Source: Mesorhizobium liriopis (lineage in GTDB: Bacteria > Pseudomonadota > Alphaproteobacteria > Rhizobiales > Rhizobiaceae). From it: DNA of 64,000 bases. The DNA lies in the NCBI RefSeq assembly GCF_024053505.1, contig NZ_JAMXQS010000002.1, positions 496,001-560,000 on the forward strand. The letters run 5' to 3'. Below, one piece after another: positions 51,737 through 59,657 of this stretch; within the stretch, counting starts at the first letter, position 1, and every line of letters starts with the position of its first letter. A model generated the notes under the pieces. It saw only the letters and a program-made list of their open reading frames with translations. It was not told the origin of the DNA and ran no database searches. Position numbers and translations under genes: made by a program.

Positions 51737-52600
51737 ATGTGGATCGACTTCTCGAGCCGTCCGCCCGCACTTGGGTTCTCCGGAGCTGCCGCACACTTGC
51801 AGAACTATCGACGGGTGTATCAGAGCAGCGAGGCACGCTCAGCACAGTCGGAAGCTTCGCAGGATCTTCAAGGCTATCTCGATACCTACGAACGTTTGGG
51901 GGCCCAGCACGTCGTCTTGAAGGCGCGGGATGTTGAGACGACGTTCGGTTTCAAGATATCGAACGAAACCGTTGCGGGCTTCTGCCGCGAGCACGGACCT
52001 CGCTTCATCGGCTTCGCCGGCGTTGACCCGCACAAGGGAAAGCAGGCCGTGGAAGAGTTTGAGCGGGCCGTGCGGGAGTTAGGGCTGAAAGGGCTCAACC
52101 TACAGTGCTTCGAATTGAAGCTGTGTCCCAATGATCGCCTGCTCTACCCGCTCTATGAGAAGGCTGTGGAACTCGGCGTTCCCGTCAATATTCACTGCGG
52201 CATCAACTTTTCTAACTCGACGCCGATGCACTATGGCAGGCCAGAGTATCTCGATGAGATGATGGTGGATTTTCCCGCAATGCGGGTCTGCGCGTCGCCG
52301 CCGGGATGGCCTTGGGTCAACGAATTGATCGGCGTTGCCTGGCGGCACCCCAACCTCTGGATCGGCGTGCTTGCTGTCCGTCCCCGGCTCTTGGAAAAGA
52401 GTCATTCCGGTTACGAGCCCCTTCTGCAATATGGGCGAACCGTTCTGCAGGACAAAATGATCTTCGGCACATCCTTTCCGATGATGCCGATTGAAAAAGC
52501 TTTAGATGAAATGCAATCGCTATCGATGGACGATGCCATCCGCTCGAAATGGCTACATGGCAACGCCGCAAGCTTTCTAGGCCTCAATAGCGGCGTGTGA
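51737..52600 (+). CDS. Amidohydrolase family protein (PF04909-type)
   Basis: A 287-residue amidohydrolase_2 protein: the sequence has GFAGVDPHKGKQAVEEFERAVRELGLKGLNL near 90-120 and VNIHCGINFSNSTPMHYGRP near 150-170, matching the barrel strands of this family. The N-terminal H-x-H motif (usual DxHxH) is replaced by MWIDFSSRPP, so the metal site is incomplete, as in several family members. It starts 7 bases after the FAD enzyme stop (TTG 51731 is an alternative). Function unknown; possible decarboxylase or hydrolase of a pathway intermediate. Confidence 0.75.
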   Translation: MWIDFSSRPPALGFSGAAAHLQNYRRVYQSSEARSAQSEASQDLQGYLDTYERLGAQHVVLKARDVETTFGFKISNETVAGFCREHGPRFIGFAGVDPHKGKQAVEEFERAVRELGLKGLNLQCFELKLCPNDRLLYPLYEKAVELGVPVNIHCGINFSNSTPMHYGRPEYLDEMMVDFPAMRVCASPPGWPWVNELIGVAWRHPNLWIGVLAVRPRLLEKSHSGYEPLLQYGRTVLQDKMIFGTSFPMMPIEKALDEMQSLSMDDAIRSKWLHGNAASFLGLNSGV

Positions 52601-52675
52601 GTTGCAGCGAAGTTGCGGCTGAGGCCGATCTTTGCCAAAGCTCGCCCGAACTCAATTTGGCGATGGGAGCCGCGC

Positions 52676-53341
52676 ATGAAAGCAGTCGCTGCGACGCGGA
52701 AGGCGGTGCCTGCTGAAAGCTCTCCGCGCCCTGGTCCATCGAAGCGCGAGGATCAGGTGGCGGAGCGTCGCCGAACGCTGCTCGACGCTACCTTGGCCGT
52801 TATTGCGCGCAAAGGCCTGACTGGCGTCACTATCAGCGACATTGCCAGCGAAGCACAATGCAGTTTCGGTGTGGTCTCGTTCCACTTCAAGTCCAAGGAC
52901 GGCATCGTTCTCGCCGCACTTGACCATATCGTGGAGAGATACGACAGGACGCTTAACGTGCCTTCGCCCAGTGACGACAACCCTGCTGGTCGATTACGCG
53001 CCATGCTTGAGCTCGACTTTAACGCTCAAATCTCAGGTGCGGATAGCATCGCTGTTTTCAGCGCCTTCTGGGCCGAGTCAGTGAGGAATCCTGAGTACCG
53101 CCGCCGATGCGCGGAGCTGAAAGGTCGTTACGATGCAGTTGTCGAAGCCGATGTCGCAGCGCTTGCGCGGCAGCGCGGGATCGATCTCGACCCCGCCTTA
53201 GTCGCAAGAAGCTTCAACGCGATGATTGATGGCCTTTGGATATCTAATCAGGTCCATGACACAGTTGGCAGCGAAGGGCTGCAGCTTGCAAAGAATGCCT
53301 GCCTATTTTACCTGAAGTCGATCTTCCCACAGGACTTCTGA
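52676..53341 (+). CDS. TetR family transcriptional repressor (BetI-like)
   Basis: A 221-residue TetR protein. The HTH lies at 31-75: RRTLLDATLAVIARKGLTG, then VTISDIASEAQCSFGVVSFHF and KSKDGIVLAAL, which is like BetI. The C-terminal ligand domain has a helix with FSAFWAESVRNPEYRRRC near 124-141 (BetI/TetR_C_13 style). GATGGGAG precedes ATG 52676. It is the last gene of the aminotransferase operon; two near-identical 18-bp palindromes at 45367 and 55890 flank its neighbourhood in front of divergent operons. It most likely represses all four units and its own gene. Confidence 0.87.
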   Translation: MKAVAATRKAVPAESSPRPGPSKREDQVAERRRTLLDATLAVIARKGLTGVTISDIASEAQCSFGVVSFHFKSKDGIVLAALDHIVERYDRTLNVPSPSDDNPAGRLRAMLELDFNAQISGADSIAVFSAFWAESVRNPEYRRRCAELKGRYDAVVEADVAALARQRGIDLDPALVARSFNAMIDGLWISNQVHDTVGSEGLQLAKNACLFYLKSIFPQDF

Positions 53342-53349
53342 ACACGCGA

Positions 53350-54381
53350 TCACGCGTTCTCGAAACCGCTTAGAACATTGACGACGTTCAAACCAATAGC
53401 CTCGACGGCATATCCCCCTTCCATGACGAAAACGGTTGGCAGATTGAGCTTTGCGATCGTTTTGCCCAAGTAGAGGAAGTCGTCGCTCCTGAGCTTGAAG
53501 CGGGAGATGGGATCGCTCTCGAAGGTGTCGACGCCAAGCGAGATCACCACGGCTTCTGCTCCGAATTGCTTGATACGCGAAACGCCAGCCACCAACGCTT
53601 CGCCATATGTCGCGTAGTCACTTCCCCATGGCAAAGGCAGGTTGCAATTGGCGTCGGCGCCTGGGCCTTCTCCTGTCTCGTCAGCATAACCAAGATAGTA
53701 GGGATACTCTTTGGTTGGGTCGGCATGGATGGAGACGCACAGCACGTCACCGCGATCATAGAAGATGTCTTGGGTTCCATTGCCATGATGGTAGTCGACG
53801 TCGAGAACGGCTACGCGTGAGGCGCCTTGGTCGATAAACGACTGAGCGGCGATGGCCGCATTGTTGAGGAAGCAGTAGCCGCCGAAATAATCTCGCCCCG
53901 CATGGTGACCTGGAGGGCGGCACAGTGCAAAGGCCGCACGGTCGCCTGCGGAAACGAGAGCCTGTGCCGTTAAAGCGACATCTGCTCCTGCTGAAACGGC
54001 TCTCCAGGTTCCTTCCATGAGGGGACTGCTCATGTCGACGCAGAAACGGCCAAGTTCTGCTCCGATGCGCTGCGTCTGCCGGCGGTGCGCGCGGGGCGGA
54101 GGCCAGGCGTTCGGGAATGCATCGACAGCACCATTCTCTTCCGACCAACGCGGCCAGAAGTCTGAAAGGAACGAGACCATCCGCTCGTCGTGCACTTCGA
54201 GTAAGGGCTGAAGACCGAACTCTCTCCGTTCCAAGACCGACTCTAGCCCAAACGCTTCCTTGACACGTGCGAGCACCAGCTCGGCTCGGCGTGGTCCCTC
54301 GAAGCTTGGCACACGCTTTCCGCGGATGAATTCTGCTTCCGCGTCCTGAAGTCCATGAAGATCGCTGTAAACGGTTTTCAT
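53350..54381 (-). CDS. Histone-deacetylase-family acetylpolyamine amidohydrolase
   Basis: A 343-residue class II-like HDAC-fold protein. The catalytic His pair is His159-His160 (PPGHHAGRD), the metal ligands are Asp196 and His198 (LDVDYHHGNGTQD) and Asp285 (SLGVDTFESDP), and the transition-state Tyr is Tyr324 (EGGYAVEA). From memory, each lies one position after its counterpart in the characterised acetylpolyamine amidohydrolase (158/159, 195, 197, 284, 323). It should hydrolyse N-acetylated amines such as acetylputrescine or acetylcadaverine to the free diamine. It follows the amidase gene by 16 bases and is convergent with the TetR gene (8 bases between stops). Confidence 0.88.
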   Translation of the reverse strand: MKTVYSDLHGLQDAEAEFIRGKRVPSFEGPRRAELVLARVKEAFGLESVLERREFGLQPLLEVHDERMVSFLSDFWPRWSEENGAVDAFPNAWPPPRAHRRQTQRIGAELGRFCVDMSSPLMEGTWRAVSAGADVALTAQALVSAGDRAAFALCRPPGHHAGRDYFGGYCFLNNAAIAAQSFIDQGASRVAVLDVDYHHGNGTQDIFYDRGDVLCVSIHADPTKEYPYYLGYADETGEGPGADANCNLPLPWGSDYATYGEALVAGVSRIKQFGAEAVVISLGVDTFESDPISRFKLRSDDFLYLGKTIAKLNLPTVFVMEGGYAVEAIGLNVVNVLSGFENA

Positions 54382-54397
54382 GCTGTTTCGCCCGTTA

Positions 54398-55837
54398 TCA
54401 ATTCGCGGAACGCCACATAGGACGGTTGGAAGGCGTCGCGTACCAACCTCCCACGGCGTCCTCGTAAGCTAGCCCTGCTTTGAAGACTGCATTGTCGTCG
54501 TATGTAGGACCAACCAACTGGATGCCGGTTGGCACGCCATTGGACGCTCGCCCAGACGGGACGCTGAGAACTGGACAACGGCTTAGCATGTTGAAGGGAT
54601 AGGTCATGACCCAGCCGTAGGACGGATGGACGATCTTGCCGTTGATCGTCAGCACGTCCCGCGTCGGCTCGTGGTCCGCGCGTACGGCAGGCAACGCTAG
54701 CGTAGGGCAGACAAATAACTGGTGATCCTCGAGAACGGGCCCGAGAGACGCGTACATTGATGCGCAGGTATCCAAGGCGGAAAGGTAGTCACGTCCCGTA
54801 GTTTCAAGAGAGGTGCGCGCGAAATGCCGCGCGTAATCGGTAAGCGAGTCGGAACGCTCATCGAGGTATTCCGCGAGCCAGGATCCGAAAATCGTCCGGA
54901 GATAATTCAGCGCCGCAGTTTCGCTTTGAGCGGTCCATCCGAGGTCGACTTCCTCCACGGTGGCGCCGAGTGAGCGCAGAACATCCAATGCCTCTAGCGT
55001 GTTGCGGCGTACGTCCTCGTCGATTTCGAAGTAGCCGAGGTCAAGAGAATAGGCGATTTTCCAGCCTTTGATGCCGCCGCGATCAGGTGCGAGCGTCAGT
55101 TTTGGTTTCAGCGAGGCGATGTCGAGCGGGTGGGGGCCAGACATGACGTTCTGCATAAGCAGGCAATCTTCGACCGTTCTGGCCATCGGTCCCGGGTGGT
55201 TGAAGAAGTCGAGATTGAAAGGTGCCGAAGCAGGGTTTCTCCCGTAAGGGGGCTTGAACCCGACAACTCCGGAAGCAGACGCTGGAATCCTGATTGACCC
55301 ACCGATATCGGAGCCCGTGGCCAACGTCGTGAAGCCACCAGCAAGAGCGGCACCTGCACCGCCCGACGAACCGCCGGGTGTGTATTCTAGGTTCCAAGGA
55401 TTGCGGGTTACACCCCAAAGACGTGAGTGGGTGAAACCCTCACAGGAAAATTCCGGGGTTAGAGTGCGACCGTGGACGACGGCGCCAGCTTCGATCAGCC
55501 GCTCTACGACGACCGTCGTGGTATCGGCTACGCTATCCTTGTATAGCAAAGAACCATAGGTCGTGACCTTGCCGGCAATTTTGTTCTCATCCTTGATCGC
55601 GGTCGGCAGTCCCTCGAGCGCACGAGGTCGGCCGTCCGAACGGGCATAGCGACTTTCGGCCTCGCTTGCCGCAGAGAGCGCTTCTTCCTCGTATAAGAAG
55701 CCAAATGCGTTGACTGGCCCACCGTCGCACGAAACTCGCTCAATCTGAGCGGAAAGGAGTTCGACAGGAGACAACGACCGCTCCTTGAATCTCCGAAGAG
55801 CTTCGGACGCGCTCAAGTAGCAAAGTTCAAGATCCAT
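54398..55837 (-). CDS. Amidase (amidase signature family)
   Basis: A 479-residue amidase signature enzyme with the complete Ser-cisSer-Lys triad: Lys82 (AIKDENKIAG), Ser157 (PGGSSGGAG) and nucleophile Ser181 (GSDIGGSIRIPAS). It is of the GatA/NylA-like size; the substrate is not readable. ATG 55837 has AGGAGGGA about 10 bases upstream; an ATG at 55858 lies before that ribosome site and is unlikely. It is the first gene of the minus-strand unit opposite the peptide importer, next to the perfect palindrome. It likely opens an amide of the imported compound. Confidence 0.88.
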   Translation of the reverse strand: MDLELCYLSASEALRRFKERSLSPVELLSAQIERVSCDGGPVNAFGFLYEEEALSAASEAESRYARSDGRPRALEGLPTAIKDENKIAGKVTTYGSLLYKDSVADTTTVVVERLIEAGAVVHGRTLTPEFSCEGFTHSRLWGVTRNPWNLEYTPGGSSGGAGAALAGGFTTLATGSDIGGSIRIPASASGVVGFKPPYGRNPASAPFNLDFFNHPGPMARTVEDCLLMQNVMSGPHPLDIASLKPKLTLAPDRGGIKGWKIAYSLDLGYFEIDEDVRRNTLEALDVLRSLGATVEEVDLGWTAQSETAALNYLRTIFGSWLAEYLDERSDSLTDYARHFARTSLETTGRDYLSALDTCASMYASLGPVLEDHQLFVCPTLALPAVRADHEPTRDVLTINGKIVHPSYGWVMTYPFNMLSRCPVLSVPSGRASNGVPTGIQLVGPTYDDNAVFKAGLAYEDAVGGWYATPSNRPMWRSAN

Positions 55838-55889
55838 TGGCTGTCGTCCCTCCTGCATGCACGATCACCAAACCGACTATCGCCACAAA

Positions 55890-55942
55890 TGATTGATCGA
55901 TCAATCAGAAATTCTTGACAGTGCGTTCCACGAGCGTCTAAC
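55890..55942 (+). promoter_or_regulatory. TetR-type operator and promoter of the importer operon (site 2)
   Basis: The perfect 18-bp palindrome TGATTGATCGATCAATCA (55890-55907) is followed 7 bases on by TTGACA (55915-55920) and, 16 bases later, a -10-like TCTAAC (55937-55942). The arrangement is almost the same as at 45367-45419. It lies between the divergent amidase and binding-protein genes. A TetR dimer bound here would block the -35 box. Confidence 0.72.
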
Positions 55943-56056
55943 TTTCAAATACAAGAGGGCGCCGCATGCACCTCGCATGCGGCCCCAAGAAGGCGTTGGC
56001 CTGGAATGCCTGTCCAGTTCATGCGCAAAAAGGGGAACAGGCATCGGGAGTTCATC

Positions 56057-57664
56057 ATGTCTGAATTTGGCTACTGGGCAGAGCGGTACCGCAAGAACCT
56101 CATTTCAAGGCGTGAATTTTTGGGAAGGTCGGCAGCGCTGGCTGCTGCGGCGGGATTAGGCAACATTGCCGTGCCCTCCGTGCTGATGGCTCAAGCTCAA
56201 CAACCCAAGAAGGGTGGGTTCGCCCGGTTCGGGATGTCGGATGCATCTCAGAACGATACGCTCGATCCAGGAACTTGGCCGGCGAGCTTCGCACAGGTCG
56301 CGTTCAACGGCTCGCTTTGCAACAATCTGACCGAGATGGCGTCGGACGGCAGCATTCAGGGTGATCTTGCGGAAAGCTTCGAGCCCACTGATGGTGCTAA
56401 GAAGTGGGTCTTCACCTTGCGAAACGGTGTGACTTTTCACGATGGCAAGAGCCTGACGCCAGAGGACGTTCGCGAATCCTTCCGCTACCACATGGGCGAG
56501 AAGTCCACTTCAGGCGCAAAGGCTATCCTCGGTCAGGTCGAAAACGTGGAGGTAGATGGGAAAGACAAGGTAGTCTTTACCCTGAAGGGCGGCAGCGCCG
56601 ATTTCCCATACCTCGTTGCCGACTATCACCTGTCAATCATGCAGGCCAAACCGGAAGGAGGTATTGATTGGCAAAAGGGAGTGGGAACGGGAAGCTTCAT
56701 CCTTGAGGATTTCCAGCCCGGCGTATCGGTGAAGATGACCCGAAACCCGAACTATCACAAGGATAACAAGCCCTACTTCGACGAGATCGAACTCGTTGCG
56801 ATCATGGACGCCATGGCCCGAGGTAATGCGTTCACGACAGGTGAGGTGGAGTTTATCAACGACCTCGACCTCAAGACAATTCCACTGATTGAGCGAAACG
56901 CGAACCTTGCGGTGCTCCGAATCCCGAGCCTGCGCCACTTTACATTCGATATGGACACCTCGGTTGAGCCGTTCAACAACCCTGACGTACGCACGGCGCT
57001 CAAATATGCTATCGATCGAGACGAGATGATCCGCAAAATCTTCTTGGGTGAGGGCACTAAGGGGAATGACACGCCAGTAGCGTCTGCCATGCCGTACTAC
57101 AAGAATCCGACGCCACAACATGACTATAATATCGATAAAGCGAAGGAGCATTTGGCCAAGGCGGGGATGACCAGCCTCAACATCGATCTTTCAGTCGCTG
57201 AGGCCGCTTTCCCCGGTGCAATCGATGCGGCGGTTCTCTTCAAGGAACAGGCGGCGAAGGCTGGCATCAACATCAATGTCGTGCGTGAGGCTGATGACGG
57301 CTATTGGGAGAATGTTTGGCTTAAGAAGCCTTTCAGCGGTGTTGACTGGTACGGCCGGGCAACATGCGACTGGCTGTTTTCCACGGTACTGGCCGAGGAC
57401 GCGCCTTGGAACAGCACGCACTGGAAGAATCCCCGCTTCAACGAGCTTCTGCTTGCGGCCCGTCCCGAAACCGACGAGCAGAAGCGCGGTGAGATGTACG
57501 CCGAGATGCAGCAGATAATTCACGACGACGGTGGCATGCTCACGGTTTCCTTCGTGAATTGGACTTACGGTATATCGAAGAAGGTCGGGCATAACGAGAT
57601 TGGCGGGATTTTCCCGTGCGATAATCTTCGCATGACCGAGCGGTGGTGGATGAACGAGGCTTGA
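56057..57664 (+). CDS. Dipeptide-type ABC importer, substrate-binding protein (Tat signal)
   Basis: A 535-residue family 5 (DppA/OppA) binding protein. The N-terminus carries a twin-arginine motif (SRREFLGRSAALAAAAGLG), predicting Tat export. The mature part has NLTEMASDGSIQGDLAESFEPTDGAKKWVFTLRNGVTFHDGK near 80-125, the classical family 5 stretch (L-A-E-S-x-x-x-x-x-x-x-x-x-x-F-x-L-R-x-x-V-x-F-H-D-G). ATG 56057 has a GGGAG 7 bases upstream. It brings peptides, opines or similar acylated amines to the permeases. First gene of the importer operon. Confidence 0.88.
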   Translation: MSEFGYWAERYRKNLISRREFLGRSAALAAAAGLGNIAVPSVLMAQAQQPKKGGFARFGMSDASQNDTLDPGTWPASFAQVAFNGSLCNNLTEMASDGSIQGDLAESFEPTDGAKKWVFTLRNGVTFHDGKSLTPEDVRESFRYHMGEKSTSGAKAILGQVENVEVDGKDKVVFTLKGGSADFPYLVADYHLSIMQAKPEGGIDWQKGVGTGSFILEDFQPGVSVKMTRNPNYHKDNKPYFDEIELVAIMDAMARGNAFTTGEVEFINDLDLKTIPLIERNANLAVLRIPSLRHFTFDMDTSVEPFNNPDVRTALKYAIDRDEMIRKIFLGEGTKGNDTPVASAMPYYKNPTPQHDYNIDKAKEHLAKAGMTSLNIDLSVAEAAFPGAIDAAVLFKEQAAKAGININVVREADDGYWENVWLKKPFSGVDWYGRATCDWLFSTVLAEDAPWNSTHWKNPRFNELLLAARPETDEQKRGEMYAEMQQIIHDDGGMLTVSFVNWTYGISKKVGHNEIGGIFPCDNLRMTERWWMNEA

Positions 57665-57690
57665 AAGCGCAGTTCGTTCGATAGGTCTGT

Positions 57691-57728
57691 GCCTGCCGCA
57701 CGCTTTCTTCGTAAGAGTTGCGGTAGGC
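57691..57728 (+). terminator. Intercistronic hairpin after the binding-protein gene
   Basis: A 10-bp inverted repeat (GCCTGCCGCA with TGCGGTAGGC, one G-T pair) and an 18-base loop begin 26 bases after the binding-protein stop and precede the permease gene. No T-run. Probably stabilises the binding-protein mRNA. Confidence 0.55.
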
Positions 57729-57798
57729 GACAGCGAGCTTAAACACTCGAAATGATGCCGGCTTGGTACCCGGCATGGCAGAAGAAAGATGCCATTCG

Positions 57799-58764
57799 AT
57801 GAAATCCGCGTATAGCCCGATCTTCCGTCTGATTGCAGGGCGCCTCGCATTGGGCATCCTCAGTCTTGTGATCGTGTCTCTGGTGATATTTCTGGCTGTT
57901 AGCATGCTGCCGGGGGATTTTGCGACAGCAACTCTCGGACGGTCGGCGACACCAGAAACCGTTGCTGCTTTTCGAGAGCGTTTGGGCCTCGATCTGCCTT
58001 GGTATCTTCGGTACTTCGCATGGCTCGGCCACGCGATTGCCGGCGACTTCGGTCAATCCTTTTCCGGCCGGCCTGTGGGTCAGATCATCGGCCCGCGCCT
58101 GCTGAACACGCTTTATCTCGCGGCCCTGACCGCGCTTGTCGCGGTTCCGTTGGCGGTTGGCTTGGGCATCGTCGCCGCCCTTTACCGCAACCGTTTGCCT
58201 GACCGAATGCTCAGCGCGGCAAGCCTTGCTTCAATTTCCGTCCCGGATTTTTTCTTTGCCTACGTCTTGATGCTTCTTCTTGCTATCAATCTCGGACTGT
58301 TTCCCACTTTGGCCAGCATACGCCCAAGCATGGGATGGGATGACAAGCTCTACAGGATGGCGCTGCCCGTTCTGACACTGACACTGGTGATTTTGGCGCA
58401 TATGATGCGCAACACTCGGGCGGCCATCATTTCGATTATGTCACGGCCGTTCATCGAGATGGCAAAGCTGAAGGGCGAGTCACCGTTCAGCATTGTAGTG
58501 CACCACGCATTGCCCAATGCCATCGGTCCGATTGCAAGCGTCGTGGCGATCAATCTGGCTTACCTCGTTGCTGGTGTCGTCGTGATCGAGGTCGTGTTCG
58601 TTTATCCTGGTATTGGACAGACGATGGTTGATGCTGTGCGCAATCGCGATATTCCTGTCATTCAAGCCTGCGCACTAATTTTTTCCGTCACCTACATTCT
58701 CTTAAACATGATTGCTGACATCGTTTCCATCGTCAGCAATCCTAGGCTCCTTCACGCGCGTTGA
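57799..58764 (+). CDS. Dipeptide-type ABC importer permease (DppB type)
   Basis: A 321-residue permease with about six membrane segments: RLALGILSLVIVSLVIFLAVSMLPGDFA at the start, the family-specific G-L-D-x-P-W-Y-x-R-Y (GLDLPWYLRYFAWL) near 72-85 and the EAA loop IEMAKLKGESPFSIVVHHALPNAIGPIAS near 225-253. ATG 57799 is chosen as family similarity begins there; ATG 57775 is possible. Its stop overlaps a TTG of the next permease frame. Confidence 0.87.
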   Translation: MKSAYSPIFRLIAGRLALGILSLVIVSLVIFLAVSMLPGDFATATLGRSATPETVAAFRERLGLDLPWYLRYFAWLGHAIAGDFGQSFSGRPVGQIIGPRLLNTLYLAALTALVAVPLAVGLGIVAALYRNRLPDRMLSAASLASISVPDFFFAYVLMLLLAINLGLFPTLASIRPSMGWDDKLYRMALPVLTLTLVILAHMMRNTRAAIISIMSRPFIEMAKLKGESPFSIVVHHALPNAIGPIASVVAINLAYLVAGVVVIEVVFVYPGIGQTMVDAVRNRDIPVIQACALIFSVTYILLNMIADIVSIVSNPRLLHAR

Positions 58765-58772
58765 GATTACCG

Positions 58773-59657
58773 ATGGCCCTGTCGAGCATGTGGCGGCAAC
58801 GAGCCGCCGACGCGACCCGCCCCGGTCTGCTGGCAACTATACGCCGTATACCTCCAACGGCGTGGTTCGGCTTCGCGGTAATCCTGTTGTACGGCGGTGC
58901 CGCGCTTCTCGCGCCGTGGGTCGCGCCATACGGGGAAAATGAAGTTGTTTCACAAACTCCGTTCGCTCCCTGGGGAGCGGAGTTTTGGCTCGGAACGGAC
59001 CAACTCGGTCGAGATTTCCTGAGCCGTATCATTTTCGGTGCTCGCAACTCGATTGGCATCGCGCTGGTCACCACGATATTGGCGTTTCTAATTGGTGGAA
59101 CTCTCGGCATCGTCGCAGCCACTATGCGAGGATGGACCGACCAAATTTTGAGTCGTCTCGTCGACTCTCTGATGTCCATTCCTGACCTGATCTTCACACT
59201 GATGCTGTTGGCGATTTTTGGATCGTCTGTATTCAACCTGATCGTGATCATCGCAGTCATCGACGCCACCCGCGTGTTCAGGCTCGCCCGAGCATCGGCG
59301 TTCAACGTCGTGACACTCGAGTTCGTCGAGGCAGCGGAGGCGCGTGGTGAAAAGCTTCCTTGGCTCGTCCGGCAGGAGATACTGCCCAACATCCTTCCCG
59401 TTCTAGTTTCTGAGTTTGGTCTGCGGTTCTGCTTTGTGTTTCTTTCGATCGCAGCCTTGTCTTTCTTGGGTGTCGGGCTGCAGCCGCCGATGGCCGAATG
59501 GGGCTCTATGGTGCGTGACAACGCTGCCCTTATCAGCAGTGGAGACATCACACCTCTAATTCCTGCTGCTGCCATCGCGCTGCTGACGGTCGGCGTCAAT
59601 TTCGTCGCTGATTGGTATCTCAACGAAACGGGTGGCCTCTCACATGATGAAGGTTGA
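58773..59657 (+). CDS. Dipeptide-type ABC importer permease (DppC type)
   Basis: A 294-residue permease: PPTAWFGFAVILLYGGAALLAPWVAPYGEN near 27-56, the DppC pattern F-W-L-G-T-D-x-L-G-R-D-x-x-S-R (FWLGTDQLGRDFLSRIIFGARNS) near 70-92 and EAA loop EAAEARGEKLPWLVRQEILPNILPVL near 187-212. ATG 58773 is used; a TTG at 58761 overlapping the preceding stop is an alternative. Forms the channel with the DppB-type protein and overlaps the ATPase gene by 14 bases. Confidence 0.87.
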   Translation: MALSSMWRQRAADATRPGLLATIRRIPPTAWFGFAVILLYGGAALLAPWVAPYGENEVVSQTPFAPWGAEFWLGTDQLGRDFLSRIIFGARNSIGIALVTTILAFLIGGTLGIVAATMRGWTDQILSRLVDSLMSIPDLIFTLMLLAIFGSSVFNLIVIIAVIDATRVFRLARASAFNVVTLEFVEAAEARGEKLPWLVRQEILPNILPVLVSEFGLRFCFVFLSIAALSFLGVGLQPPMAEWGSMVRDNAALISSGDITPLIPAAAIALLTVGVNFVADWYLNETGGLSHDEG

